Shown piece by piece: positions 1 through 12,146 of a stretch of DNA of 64,000 nucleotides. The notes under the pieces are model-generated. The model did no database searches and was not told the origin of the DNA. It was given only the letters and a program-made list of their open reading frames with translations. Made by a program: the position numbers and the translations under genes. Each line of letters opens with the position of its first letter. The first letter of the stretch is position 1. The DNA is from Takifugu bimaculatus (lineage: Eukaryota > Chordata > Actinopteri > Tetraodontiformes > Tetraodontidae): NCBI GenBank assembly GCA_004026145.2, contig CP034996.1, positions 7,105,391-7,169,390 on the forward strand, given 5' to 3'.

Positions 1-1396
1 ACACGTTTAAAAGTTGCTTCTGTGTCAGAACCGGCATTGAGATGCTTTGTTTTTCTATTGTTCAAGTTGACCGTGCTCCCTCTGCCTACGTCTCATCTGG
101 TTCAGCAGTTTTCTGATGCAGAAGTGCAACTTTCTTGCAAAAAATGACTTAAGAAGCCTAAAAGCAATTTGTGCCTGTCTGGCATGTTGCACGGCACAAA
201 CAATTTGAACAAGAACAACTCCACCTCGCTTCAAAGTCCCACCCACTTCCCCGTGCCTGACTTCTGACGCTTCCTTCCTCCCTTGAGGCATATGCTGAGC
301 AGCTCTGGTTACTACACGACCACCTGCGTAACCCCAGAGTTTTAATACTACATCGGGGTTGAGGAAAACCACACATTAAACACTGATGCTAATGCTAACA
401 CTGATGATATGCTGCCCATATCGTTACAGCTTAAAACTAACTCTATCGCTAATGCAGGAAAAAGGTCATGGTCGCATGCTTGGTTTGTTGTCACTAAAAT
501 TGACGCTAACGCTCATCTTCATTGCATAGTTAACTTAATATTACAGAACAATAGTAACTGATAGCATCTGGATGTGGCATTATCAAGCAGAAACAGTCAT
601 CTTTTCCTGATGTTTTCTCTGTGGGAGCAGCTGGGGGGTGGAAACAGCTCGGGCGGGAACAGCTGGGGGTGGGAGCAGACTGCTGTGGTCAGTCATTGAA
701 GTTCTTCACCATTCCTTGCTATTTCTCCCAGACGGCTCTGCCACAGAGGTGCGCGACCCATAACGGTGACAGCGGTAGGCAACTGGAAGGGACACAGCCA
801 CAGATGAGACAGGAAGTTCAGCAACTCATTTTATTTGGATGAAATAAAATTATTAATCAGATTTTTAGCAGAAAGATATGAGAAATGAATACTGCTGAGT
901 TGGTGGATTCCTTTTACATTTTAGTTTGTATTTTAAGATTATAACAGAAAAGTATAAAAATGCCAGAAGGGTAAGAGTTGCTTTAAAAGTGTACACGTCA
1001 ATACAATGTTTAAAAATACCATCCCGGAATTACCTTAAATTTGTCTCTAACTTGGAATATGCCCTTTCTGTTTTGTGATTTAGAGCTTTTTTCTGTCAAA
1101 ATTGCAACTCTTAGTAGTAGAGAGGTTTTAGGGTGACATTTTCTGTGTTTTGAGTGTGTTGGTAAAGAAACTCCCTCGCTGATGTCAGATCGAAAAAGGG
1201 CAGTCCCACTCATGTGGTCCAGATGTCAGCTTTGTTGGGAGCTGCTGTCAGCTTTTGTTGACCTCACATTCTGATGCACAGTGGAGTGCTGTCAGAGTGG
1301 GGAGGGGAGCTGACACCTTACCTGTTAATGACACTTCTTCACTGTTGTTTCTGCTTTCTGCTTCTGACCCCCTCTCCGTCGACTTTGCTTCAACAG
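1..1396 (+). other. Intron of med13 (3' part), no exon seen
   Basis: The window opens inside an intron of med13. The first exon begins at 1397 after a TTCAACAG acceptor, and no earlier segment gives MED13-like protein with splice sites. The stretch holds only AT-rich unique sequence, a few short chance ORFs and some GCTAA-rich simple sequence around 380-510. Confidence 0.7.
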
Positions 1397-4300
1397 GTAC
1401 AGATGAGTCCCCAGAGCCTCTGCCCATTCCCACGTTTCTGGTGGGCTATGAGTATGACTTTGTGGTGCTGTCTCCATTTGGTCTGCCCTACTGGGAGAAA
1501 CTGCTGCTTGATCCTTTCGGCTCCCAGCGGGACATTGGTTACATGGTGGTTTGTCCTGACAATGAGGCTCTGCTCAGCAATGCAAAGAGCTTCTTCCGTG
1601 ATCTCACGGCTGTCTACGAGGTAAATACTAAATATTTCTTTCCGGTGTAAAGAGCATTTTCAGTTTTAGCCATATCCACCTTGAATTTATTATAATAAGA
1701 TACATTTCTTGTGAAAAAAGACATTAATTTTGACAAATAATTTTGAATTTCAGCTTGATTGAGTGAAAGATGATGTGAGTTCGGAAGTAATTACCATCCA
1801 GTGTTGCGTCTGTTTTCTTACCGGATCATTTCTTGCATTCCACTAGTAGGAACTCAAGTGAGATAAAGCAGTGATAGCGGTTGTGCCTCAATAGTGATGT
1901 ACAGACTAAACACTAACCTTCATCCCTGGCCATGGGTTACAGAAAATTACAGCTTTGAGCTGCAAGCAATTTTCAATTGTTGAGATTTTATCTGGTACCT
2001 TATCCACTATTAATTAGACATATAGACATATAACAAAATATGTTTTGAGGCGGCGGTAGCTCAGTCTGAAGCGGTTCAAGCCCTGGTGCAGAAAAAACTT
2101 AGATGTTCTGGTTGCTGGCATTTCAGGAACCTTTATCATTCTCCTTTTGTGTGCAATGTGGGATTTTCACTAAATCATTTGAAGAATTGCTGAGAATTGC
2201 TCACTTTGTGTGCTGCTAAGTGGCTTTTTGTATTAGTTCATTAGTTTGACTAGTGTGCGTGTGTGCTGCCTACAGTCATGCCGGCTTGGCCAACACCGGC
2301 CCATTTCCAAAGGCTATCCCGATGGCATAGTCCTCGTTGGTGGCAGTGATGCCAAGACCCTCGTGGATCAGCCAGTCAGTGATTGGTTCCTCAAGGCTGC
2401 CAGCAGCAACGGCGACGCCTTCACAAGGCTTAAACTCTATGCACAAGTTTGCCGGCACAACCTTGGTAGGTTTAAAAGTGTCTGATGTGACTTTTGTATT
2501 TTCACATTTTCCATCTCTGACTGTTCTTTTACTCAGTACTTAGCTTAGTCAATCTTTTTATGTTCCATTTTCACCTTTGATACCACTTGATTTTGTTAAA
2601 ATAAGACAAGTTCGAGAGCCTCTTCTGACTGAATAGAAGCACCAAATCAATGTAAAAGAAGGTGAAGTTGAAACTGAATGAGTGTATTATTCTTTGCAGT
2701 GTTTCGCGTTATTAACACGCATCCTGTGTGCTCTCTTCAGCTCCATACCTCGCATCACAGCCATTGGACAGTTCCCTCTTGTCGCAGCCTTTTCCCTCAC
2801 CAACCCAGTCGTCATCCACACAAACGTCGAGCTCCACCTCCAGCCAGCAGGGCCCAGGGAACACAGGAGGTTCCTCTATTTCCAGCAGCAGTATCAGTGG
2901 ATCCGTCAATGGCTCTACATCATCCAGCAGCCTGATGACATCAGCAGGTCAGCCTGGCAGTGGGATGCCCTCTTCAAAGCCAACCTCTTTTCCACCATTC
3001 GGTAGCATGAGCACACAGGCTCAGGGAGGTGCCCCCCAGAGTGGACAGCTGGGACAGCAGGCCTCTGCCCACAATACTGGCAGCTCAGGGGAAAGCTCCA
3101 GCAGCCACGCCCTGGGGCCCACAGAGCCTCCTGAAAGGTACATGTCATATAATAATATATACAATAAGTGCATTTACATGTTACTCGAAATTGGACTCCA
3201 CTTGTTGCTCAATTGGTGTGCATAATTTATGCAACTGGACTTTCTGTCTACAAAAGAGCTCGCAGAAGCCATTTTTCTGATCATCGCTTTAAATAAACAT
3301 TTCAGTAGCCTGGATAAAATCCAAGTTCAAGAAGTTTTTTGTCTTTTTTGTTGTTTTTACTGTAAAATCCACAAACATATTTAATGGGCCATTAATGTTG
3401 ATAACGTGTGCATTCCTGTCTGTCCTCAGCACTTTGGAACGAGAGAAGATAGGCATTCCCACGGATGGCGAGTCCCACGCCATCACATATCCACCTGCCA
3501 TTGTTGTTTACATTGTGGACCCGTTTAGCTATGATGAGGCTAATGGTGCTACGGGGCCAGTGCCGACCCACTCCAGCGTGTGGACGCTGGGTTTGCTACG
3601 CTGCTACCTTGAGATGCTTCAGTTTCTACCCCCTCATATCCGCAATATTATATCTGTACAGGTAACTGTTTCTTTCTTTGACATTTTAAAAATTGTTTTA
3701 GTAGAATAAACTAGGTTTTCTTAGAGAATTAGTGTGAATTATATCCATAACTCTGCTCACCTTAGCTTGTTCTTGTAGCTTTTTGAAATAGTAATCTGTG
3801 TTATATAAATGTGATCCAGAAACAGTGAATGGAAATATTTTATATTTCAAATGTTCACTCTGCTTTGGAATTCTTGGTTAGAATTAAATATTTGGCACCA
3901 TGAGTTTAATGTTTGGATAGTTGACTTGTGGCTGATTTACTTTTCATTTCAATGTTTATTTAAAGCATCCATAATCAGAATCTTAATAAAATACAACAAA
4001 ACTACCAGAACTCATCTTTTTCTCTAACCTAGTCATTTTTTAATTACTTTTTTAATTGTTTAACTTTGTCTTCTTTTTAGAATCGTCAAAATAAAAAGGT
4101 GATTTAACAGCACTCTTTGTGCTGTCGCTTCACAGCTTCTGACTTGTTTTTTAATCCACAGATTGTCCCCTGCCAGTACCTTCTTCAGCCCGTGCGAGGA
4201 GAGGACCGGCATATCTATGCCCAGCATCTCAAATCTTTTGCTTTCTCTGTCTACGCTCAGTGCAGACGGCCACTACCCACCACTACTAACGTCAAGTCAC

Positions 4301-7300
4301 TCACAGGCTTTGGCCCAGGCTTGGCCATTGACACTGCACTGAGAGTCCCGGAGGTAAGTCCAGAAGAGAAAAGTGTGTCCGTTTTCAGTGAGCTATTTAC
4401 AGTCTGAGCTGCTGGTGGAGATGTGGCTGCAGCAACAGTCACTACATTTACGTGACACTCCGAAAAGCAAATTATTGCCTCCATTCCACCATAATTGCAC
4501 AAGTGTGAGCATGTGAACTCCGTAGTCCCACTCATATCGGTGCGTTCCGTGTCCGAATAAAGCGACACGTATACGCCTAAATCAGAGTTAAACTAGCCCC
4601 GTGTGCACCACTTCAGAGCTGGTGAACAAAAATATTCAGGAGGAGAGGAAGCTGAAGAGGAGGATATATTCCTGTCAGTTGTCCAACTTTCTCGATTGCA
4701 TATAAACTGGGACAAGGAACACATTCCAACAAGATGCCAGAGACGCATTCTGACTATAGCTCATTTAGGCTGTGCATGTAAATGTACTGACAGTATTGAT
4801 CTGGGGTTGTTGGAGAGCAGATGCTGATATTGTGAGCTGAACACCAAAATTTCATTTGATTTGAGGGTTGGTGGCAGATATGAACCCTCAGCTAATATAA
4901 AGCTTCTTTTTATCCTGTCTGTGTTTAGACCAAAAAGACAGATTGATATAGATTACTTAGTCTAAACCTTTCTTAAAGGTTTTGTGCTAAAACAAGGCCA
5001 AGGGAACATGCAACCCTCTGCTAGTGCAACATTTCCATTCCATTATCTGCTTGGCTAGCTTCCTGAGACCTTCTTAATGGAATCTCAACACCAAGCCAGA
5101 CAAAATGACCTATTACACCAGGCAATAATTCAGTAGAATTCCTTGCACTCACTTCTGCCTTTTCCTTTTAACTCTGTATTACACCTGTATGCTAGTTTAA
5201 CAGGATGCTCACCATTCTCCCCACATAGGATCGATGCCAGATAACAAACAATGTGAACATGGCAGAATTTAAAATCAAACTTGCCAAAGAAAGTGAATCA
5301 GAAATGTGTCCAGTTTCCTGTCTGAGGAATGTCCTAAATTCTTCAATCTTCCACCTTGTAGAGACCGGAGTGTCTGCGTCTGTACACACCTCCATTCATT
5401 CTGGCACCAGTTAAAGACAAGCAGACTGAGCTCGGGGAGACTTTTGGGGAGGCGTCCCAGAAATACAACGTTCTGTTTGTTGGGTACTGTTTATCTCATG
5501 ACCAGCGCTGGCTCCTGGCTACCTGCACTGATCTGTATGGAGAACTGCTGGAAACCTGCATCATAAACATAGATGTACCCAACAGGTGTGGCTTGGTACT
5601 TGGTACACTTTTCATATTCTCAAGATTATTACAAGCTGGTGTCGAAAATACATATGCGGCAATACTTCTGCAGAGCACGGAGAAAAAAGGGCTCTGTTCG
5701 GAGGCTTGGGCTGCAGAAGCTATGGGATTGGTGCTTAGGATTGGTGCAAATGACATCAGTGCCCTGGAGGATTGTGATTGGGCGACTAGGAAGAATAGGA
5801 CACGGAGAGTTAAAAGGTAACGGTCCCGTCAGGTCTGAAGACATGAAAGCATTAGTGACTATTAAGCATTTCCCTTTCCACTATTGTCATTCCTCTGCCT
5901 ATCCACCAGATTGGAGTATTCTGCTGAGCAGGAGAAACCTCCAGTCACTGAGTCGCCGGCTGAAGGAAATGTGCCGGATGTGCGGCATCTCATCTTCAGA
6001 TACTCCCAGCATTCTCAGCGTGTGCCTGGTTGCCATGGAGCCCCAGGGATCATTTTTCATCATGCCAGGTAGAGTTTGTGCACATCATGAACATCCCATC
6101 TTAGTCAGAGTAAAGAGTGTAGTGTTGATGGAATGTCTCAGGGCTCCTCTGCTTGTCCAGGTCTGTTGACAGACATTGCGGAGAATTTGAGAGATTATTG
6201 GAACTGCATTCTCATGGCGAATAGAATGCTTAATGTATCATATTGTTGCAATAAAAAAAACGGTAAACCTCTAATGGAATGAAGCGATAAAATTCAGTCT
6301 CCCAAAATATTCCATGTTATATTTTCATGTATGTAATCCGCACACAAGATGCTGCTCAAGCTGCCTTGTGAATGGGTTTAAATGTTTCTGCTTTCCTTTA
6401 AGTGATGCCAGCTGAATTACACTAGCAGATTATTAATACTGTCACTTTATCCTCTGTCCTGTCAGATTCTGTGTCGACAGGTTCAGTGTTTGGCCGCAGC
6501 ACCACACTCAACATGCAGACGTCTCAGCTGAACACCCCTCAGGATACCTCCTGTACCCACATACTGGTCTTCCCCACTTCTGCCTTTGTTCAAGTGGCCA
6601 GCTCCAGCTACACCAACATTGACACTAATATCGACATTCTCAACGCCACCACTGGTCAGCAGTCATTCATCTGTATTCCACTCATTAAATCAGATTCTCT
6701 GGAGCTATTTGAGTCAGACATCCTGTTTGCTGAAGCTGAAATGGAATACTTGTTCAAGGGCAACTACATAATTGAACAGGTCTTCCCTCAGTACCAACAG
6801 AAATAAGGATTACCTCCCCCTTTCAGTTTTCACAGTCAAAGATTGTAATTCTGTTGGCCTTCTGAGTGTAAAATGTTTGGAGTGTGGGGTTTTAAACGGC
6901 AAAATGTTGAGCCACGTTTTTACTTCAGAAAAGCTTATCCCCTTTGCCGCCCTGCGGTCACTTTACTTTTGCCCCACCTTTCACAGATGGGTCAGACGCT
7001 ATCGGGATCTTTGACCTGCTGGACCAGGAAAATGAGTTGGTGGACCCAGACATCATCAACATTTCGCCCACTACATCACCGGTGCACTCCCCAGGTTCTC
7101 ATTACCATCATGGAGGCGATGGCAGTAAGGTGAGCCAACCTGTAAAATGAACACCAGACTGGGTGAATAATGTCTCGGCCTTCACAGCAAAAGAAAGTTC
7201 AGGTTCTCCCTGATTTTAAATTAATATTAGTATTTAAAAAATATGAGCAACACTAGTATTCCATGCTGAAATCTTGTCAGTGAATGTTGTCAGTCATCTA

Positions 7301-8163
7301 GGTGCAAGAGAATCAGAGGAAATCTTGATTTATGTTGTCGCAGGGCCAGAGCACAGACCGAATAGAGTCTCATGAAGAGGTTCCGAACCTTCTGCAGCAG
7401 CCTCTGTCGCTTGGCTACTTGGTCTCCACTGTTAAAGCTGGTCCACTCCCTGACTGGTTCTGGTCAGCCTGTCCACAGGCTCAAAATCAGTGTCCTCTCT
7501 TCCTTAAGGTAACGAGATCTCTTTCGAGTAGTGGAATAGGAGATCACAACCAAGGCAATATCAGCAAGAACTCTTTGAGTTGCCTTCCGGATGGAGTATT
7601 TAAATACTCACAATTTGCCCTTATTCTTATTTCTTGCCTTAAATGTAATTAAGTACCTGTTTCGCTCGCTCTGACAAGGTTATTGGTTAATTGCTGCTGC
7701 TCCGTAAAACTCTACTTCTTGTTGTTGTTGTTGTTGTTGTTGTTAAAGTAACAGCTGCATTTAAGAGCAACTGTCATTTCTTCCTCAGGCTTCTTTGCAC
7801 CTCCATGTGTCTTCAGTGCAGTCAGATGAACTTCTGCACAGCAAACACTCCCACCCCCTTGACTCGAATCAGACCTCAGACGTACTGAGGTAAAGTTTTG
7901 TTACTATCCTCTAAATGTCTTAAATTTAGATTGAATGCTTAAATGTATTTGTCATTTTATATAAAACGGCTGTTTTATACTATTAATGGCTAAATTGAAC
8001 AGAAAAGACATATTTTCTGTTCCTGAGCAGATTTGTGTTGGAGCAGTACAACGCCCTCTCCTGGCTGACATGCGACCCAGCAACGCAGGACCGTCGCTCA
8101 TGTCTGCCTGTTCACTTTGTGGTGCTGAACCAGCTGTACAACTTCATCATGAACATGTTGTGA
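1397..8163 (+). CDS. med13: Mediator complex subunit 13, C-terminal half (5' part outside window)
   Basis: MED13 is the largest subunit of the CDK8 kinase module (CDK8/19, cyclin C, MED12, MED13) and tethers that module to core Mediator in the nucleus, where it controls RNA polymerase II engagement. Thirteen coding exons are visible: 1397-1620, 2276-2465, 2741-3137, 3430-3661, 4162-4353, 5362-5585, 5674-5816, 5910-6068, 6466-6654, 6987-7129, 7344-7508, 7789-7889 and 8031-8163 (TGA 8161-8163). All introns are GT-AG and phases agree at every junction, giving about 829 residues. The first exon carries the start of the MID region (PIPTFLVGYEYDFVVLSPFG). The third is a Ser/Gln/Gly-rich linker. The later exons form the Argonaute/PIWI-like C-terminal domain (ITYPPAIVVYIVDPF, NVLFVGYCLSHDQRW, GRLGRIGHGELK), ending in LYNFIMNML. 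The human protein is about 2170 residues, so roughly 60% is missing to the left. The paralogue MED13L is similar, but the adjoining ints2 gene favours med13. No frame breaks are seen. Confidence 0.95.
2045..2100 (+). repeat. tRNA-derived SINE head remnant in med13 intron
   Basis: A GGCGGTAGCTCAGTCTG stretch resembles a tRNA A box and is followed within 20 bases by GGTTCAAGCCC, a B-box-like sequence. This is the usual start of a common teleost SINE. The body and tail are missing or decayed. Confidence 0.5.
7721..7744. repeat. (GTT)8 microsatellite
   Basis: Eight perfect GTT units lie in the last-but-two intron region of med13, about 45 bases upstream of the acceptor at 7787-7788. Confidence 0.9.
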
Positions 8164-8973
8164 CCAACATTTCCAACAGAGGGTGGCTGCAGGTGAAAGA
8201 TTTCATCCAGGAGGACTAATCCACGGGGTTGTTTTCAGTGATAAATACTGCAAGATTCAGACCACATTCTGCAGCATTATGGGATGGTTGCCCTGAGCTG
8301 ATGTTACTGGTGGTGCTGGGCCCGTTATCCCTGTTATTCAGATGCATTCACAATGGAATGAGGGAATAAGGATGGGGGCTAATTATTGACTGATGACTGA
8401 CTGGTTTTCCTAGTATGTAGCGCGCCAACTTGCAGTCACTGGCAAATGTGTACTGGAAAGATGAGTTTATATGTAAAGTTATTGGAGGAAAAGGGACAAA
8501 TGTATTTGCAGAAAAAACTAAAGAATGGATATTTGATTTTAAGACCTGAAAATTCCTTTTTATTCTTTTGGATGAAATAGTATCCAAAAGAAATGCCTGC
8601 ATTTATCTTATTTATTGTAAGTTTTTAAATGTATAATTTGTCTTATTTCTTAACATTTTTATATGTATGAAAAACTATATATATATTAAAGGAAGGTTTA
8701 TATTTGCCTTCCTGCTTTAAGCAATTGGTTGAAAATATATGTATGTAATGGTCTTAATTAAAAAAACAAACTAAGACAAAAAATCTGACAAAAATAGTCC
8801 CAGTAGGTTGCTTTTAGAGTATTATTTTTTTGTAATGAGATGGAATATTTCTATTGTTACAATGTACATAAGAATTAGAGTGGAGAATATGTCCCAGGCC
8901 TTTGAGCGTGGACGACTTGCAGCAAAGCTGTAGCAGCAGATGACATGTACAGCAATGGACTTCACTGTGTTCT

Positions 8974-8979
8974 AATAAA
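8974..8979 (+). terminator. Candidate med13 poly(A) signal (proximal)
   Basis: A canonical AATAAA lies about 810 bases after the med13 stop codon, followed by a TTGTTGTATA stretch that could serve as a downstream element. Confidence 0.5.
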
Positions 8980-9033
8980 GAGGTACATTGTTGTATATAG
9001 TATTTTATACCACACATTTAGACACAAAACCAA

Positions 9034-9152
9034 ATATATAATATATGTGTGTGTGTGTGTGTGTGTATACACATACATATACACATATGTGTGTATTTAT
9101 ACATGTATGTATGTGTGTATATATATAAACACACACACATATATATATATAT
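9034..9152. repeat. Compound TG/TA/CA microsatellite
   Basis: A run of alternating TG, TATG and CA/TA units ends in (AT)n. The two halves are partly self-complementary and could form a hairpin. It lies within or just beyond the med13 3' UTR. Confidence 0.9.
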
Positions 9153-9760
9153 GCGCACGCCGTGTCAGCATTTCGTGGCAAGGCTCTTTTAGGAATAAAG
9201 TGCATCAACTTATTTTTCTGTGCTTGTGTTTATTACTTTGGGGAGGGGGATTCTGTGCAATTGGACAAGGACACCAATAGTGGAGAGAAAGGATTACTAT
9301 TGGCATCTCTTGGAGGTAGCTAACCTCAGGTTTGACTTTTTAAAAACTGTATAATGTACATGAATGGTAGCACTAGAATATGAAAATGGTCTGAATGCAG
9401 TGTCCTTTTCAGCACATCCCTTCTTTACAATACCTCTATCCTGATTGGCTGCTGTCAAGCTCATTTGGTACCAATGCAGACTGGTTAGGTAATCCTCATA
9501 GACCAGTCCCACTTCAGCTCAGTGTGGGAGTAAATGTGTGGTGTAAATGACAGGCAAATGCAGTGCACAAAGGAAGATCAACTGTTTGATTTCTCCTGTT
9601 CCAGATGCTCAGTGGTTCAGATGTCCACTGAGCATTTAAACTTGCATACGGGACAGAAATTGTTGGCTTTAAGTTTGACCATTTCAAATGTATTTGGTCT
9701 TTTGAGTGTAGATAAATACATTCAACATTTAATAAAAGGCTGAAATGTTATTTTCAGTCC

Positions 9761-10450
9761 AGTGCCATGTTGTTTGTTTTGTTTTGCTGAGTTCTCCTGT
9801 GGTCACCTGTATCTGAGCAGGCCTACACTTATATGATGAGCTGTCCAGAGGCGGTTCTCTGTATGGTTCCAGCACGCTGCCCCTTGATATTAGTGAAACT
9901 GGGGCAGAATTTATTCAGGTATAAGTAAACCATAAGTAAAGTAATAGAAATACATTTATTGTCAGATATTTGAGTTGCCAACAAGTACCAATAAATAGAA
10001 TCAAATTCAAATTTTAGCCCAGAATGATAGTATTCTTTAAAATTATGTACTGGAAATGTAAAACCCATACAATTATTTGTCTTGTATCTGTTGACGCACT
10101 TTACTTAAGAAAATAACAGAAAGGAACTGAAAGCAAAATGGTAAAATAACAGATTTTTTGAAGTGTATGCTCATTGTGTTTACTAGATTTTTGTTCCTCA
10201 TTCCATTTATTTTCATTTTCTTTTCATACCAGCAGCCCTCGTTCTGCAGATGTGTTGCCACCGCCCTACTACAACCAACGTAAAATAGCTCCTCAGCTTC
10301 ATATAGAGGACCAAAAGTAACTTCAACATAAATGTAAAAACAAATACAGGCCTTTATGGATAAATACAAAGCTGAGCGTGAATGGTTGCTTGTGTTTCCA
10401 TGGTGACCCTGCAACCTATCCAGGTGTACTCCTTAGGCATCTTTATAGAC
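9761..10450. other. med13-ints2 spacer, nothing recognised
   Basis: Unique AT-rich sequence between the last med13 poly(A) signal and the fold-back repeat. Only chance ORFs are present. Confidence 0.5.
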
Positions 10451-11040
10451 TTCAGTAATAAACATTAATTCATGTATTTTTTGTATTTTCGCACTTATTT
10501 TCATTCATTTCTGTATTTCCACTTTTCTTTGTTTATTTCTGTGGTGGCGCTAGTTCCGGTGGGCGGGGCTAAAGTCAGGCTGAAGGGGGATCGATGCTCT
10601 CTGCTCTCGATTATTCCTGCCTTCCACCGCAGAGGCGCCTGTTAGCTAAAGCAGTCGTTGCCGCCTCCACCAGTCTACGATCGTGATTGTCGTTTTTTCA
10701 CGAGCTATTTACTCATCAGTTTGAATTATTAACCAACGATTTTGAGAACTACGCACCCAATGACTTTTCGTTTCGTAGAATGGGGTTTTTAGTTAACGAA
10801 AGAGCAGAAATGGAGGTAGGACGCAACACTGCTGGACAACTTAAGCACATCTTCGCTAGCAGAGAATCGATTTCTTCTGTCTGGTTCGGACAGACCACCA
10901 ATCCTGGTGGAACTTTAAATTAGTTCGTCTCTGCCCTACAAATTAGTATAAATGACAGAAATAAATAAACCAAAAAGGAAAGTACAGAAAAAAATGAATG
11001 GAAAAAGCTGAAAACATATATTAAGAATGTTCGTACTGAA
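10451..11040. mobile_element. Fold-back / MITE-like element with ~90-bp inverted ends
   Basis: The left end (from TTCAGTAATAAACATT at 10451) matches the reverse complement of the right end (TTCAGTACGAACATT read from 11040) over about 90 imperfect bases, including shared CATTCATTT and GTTTATTT blocks. The core (about 10550-10940) is GC-richer, holds a GGGCGGGGC GC box at about 10561 and a 78-residue ORF of unknown meaning. This fits a non-autonomous DNA transposon of unknown superfamily. No clear target duplication was found. Confidence 0.55.
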
Positions 11041-11199
11041 TAATTAATCAATGCATGTACATTTACGTAGCTCAAATAAGATATCTATGGAACAAAATGA
11101 TACATTTTGCATCCATGCCAATAATAATTTCTTTCTTTATGCTGAAGGGAGTTTGGTCTTCCAGATGGCATCATTAAACTGGTCGAGTAAAAAAGGATC

Positions 11200-11487
11200 C
11201 CTAGGAGCTCAGCTGTGAAGGAAGATCAATCGGTCACCACCTCCACTAAACCGGTCGGGAACATCCACTACGGACCTCGAGTGTCCGCGTCTCAAGCTTG
11301 TTCTCCGCGTATTTGTGGAATGGTCACGGACAAAGTGACAGATTAATACGGCTGCTGGAAGGTAGCTGCCGCCGGCTGCGCAGCGACGACAAGCTGTCTG
11401 CTCGCTGAGAGCTGCCTTACTACGGTCCGGCAGCCGAGGGCCTCGCTGGAGAAAGTCATTTGAAAGAACATCAGATTAATTAAGGAG
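11200..11487 (+). promoter_or_regulatory. Probable ints2 promoter and non-coding first exon
   Basis: A local GC- and CpG-rich block (for example GCCGCCGGCTGCGCAGCG) stands out from its AT-rich surroundings and ends in a good donor, AAGGAG|GTACGG at 11487/11488. The next acceptor is at 12141-12142, just before the ints2 start codon. This matches a CpG-rich promoter with an untranslated first exon. The transcription start itself cannot be placed. Confidence 0.5.
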
Positions 11488-12062
11488 GTACGGTTGCTTT
11501 TAATTTTTAATTTAAATCTTTTAAGTCATTTTGTTGTGGCTAACGTCAATTCCACGGCCGTGGACACATACGTTCAATATTAGCCGACAGGTTAGCCGTG
11601 CTGGCTAACAGTGTGCTCAAATCAATGATTAGAGCGAGCGAATGCTAGCTACTGATGGTTAGCATATTCTAAATAAAACCTCTTCACTTGTGTGTTTTTT
11701 TAAAATCTTTCAAGAGCTCAAAATACTAACGCACATGCTGTTTATCGGTGGAAATAGATTATATAGAGTATAAATGGGCCTTTTAAATTAAGTGATTGGT
11801 GCAAATGCTAATGGTTCATATGAGAGTCAGCTATCCACAATAACCAATCATACTTTTCTACCTGCTCCTCAAGATAATAATGATGATAACATGAAATGTG
11901 AAACCAAGCCTGTCTTAAACGTTTCGTTCATGTTGGAAACGTAGGGGCATCGGTGACTTGATCTGTGGTCACTTTGTAGTGTTCTATAGATTTTTGACAC
12001 CTGTTATTTAACCAGGTGAGTGATCAAATGCCCGAGCTGCTGGTTTTTAATTCTACTAACTA

Positions 12063-12064
<2 letters not shown>

Positions 12065-12109
<45 letters not shown>

Positions 12110-12120
12110 TTTGTTTGTTT
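12065..12120. repeat. (GT)21 plus (TTTG)n next to ints2 acceptor
   Basis: Twenty-one GT units (12065-12106) run into TTTG repeats and then a TTTTCTTCCTTCG tract that serves as the pyrimidine tract of the acceptor at 12141-12142. The array therefore ends about 35 bases from the splice site of the first coding exon. Confidence 0.92.
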
Positions 12121-12146
12121 TCTTCCTTCGACCATTATGCAGAGAG

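Larger units (their letters stand above)
8164..9760 (+). other. med13 3' UTR (extent inferred)
   Basis: AT-rich sequence follows the med13 stop. Candidate poly(A) signals AATAAA lie at 8974-8979, 9194-9199 and 9731-9736. MED13 transcripts in other vertebrates have long 3' UTRs, so any of the three could be used. No other gene is visible here. Confidence 0.6.

Noticed and set aside
2045..2100. tRNA gene
   Set aside because: A- and B-box-like motifs are present, but no cloverleaf or acceptor stem forms; it fits a SINE head.
1397..8163. Assignment to med13l instead of med13
   Set aside because: The two paralogues are similar at the C-terminus, but the adjacent same-strand ints2 gene matches the MED13 locus; MED13L sits near TBX3/TBX5 in human.
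10687..10923. 78-codon ORF between med13 and ints2
   Set aside because: It lies inside the core of an inverted-end repeat and resembles no known protein; probably chance.
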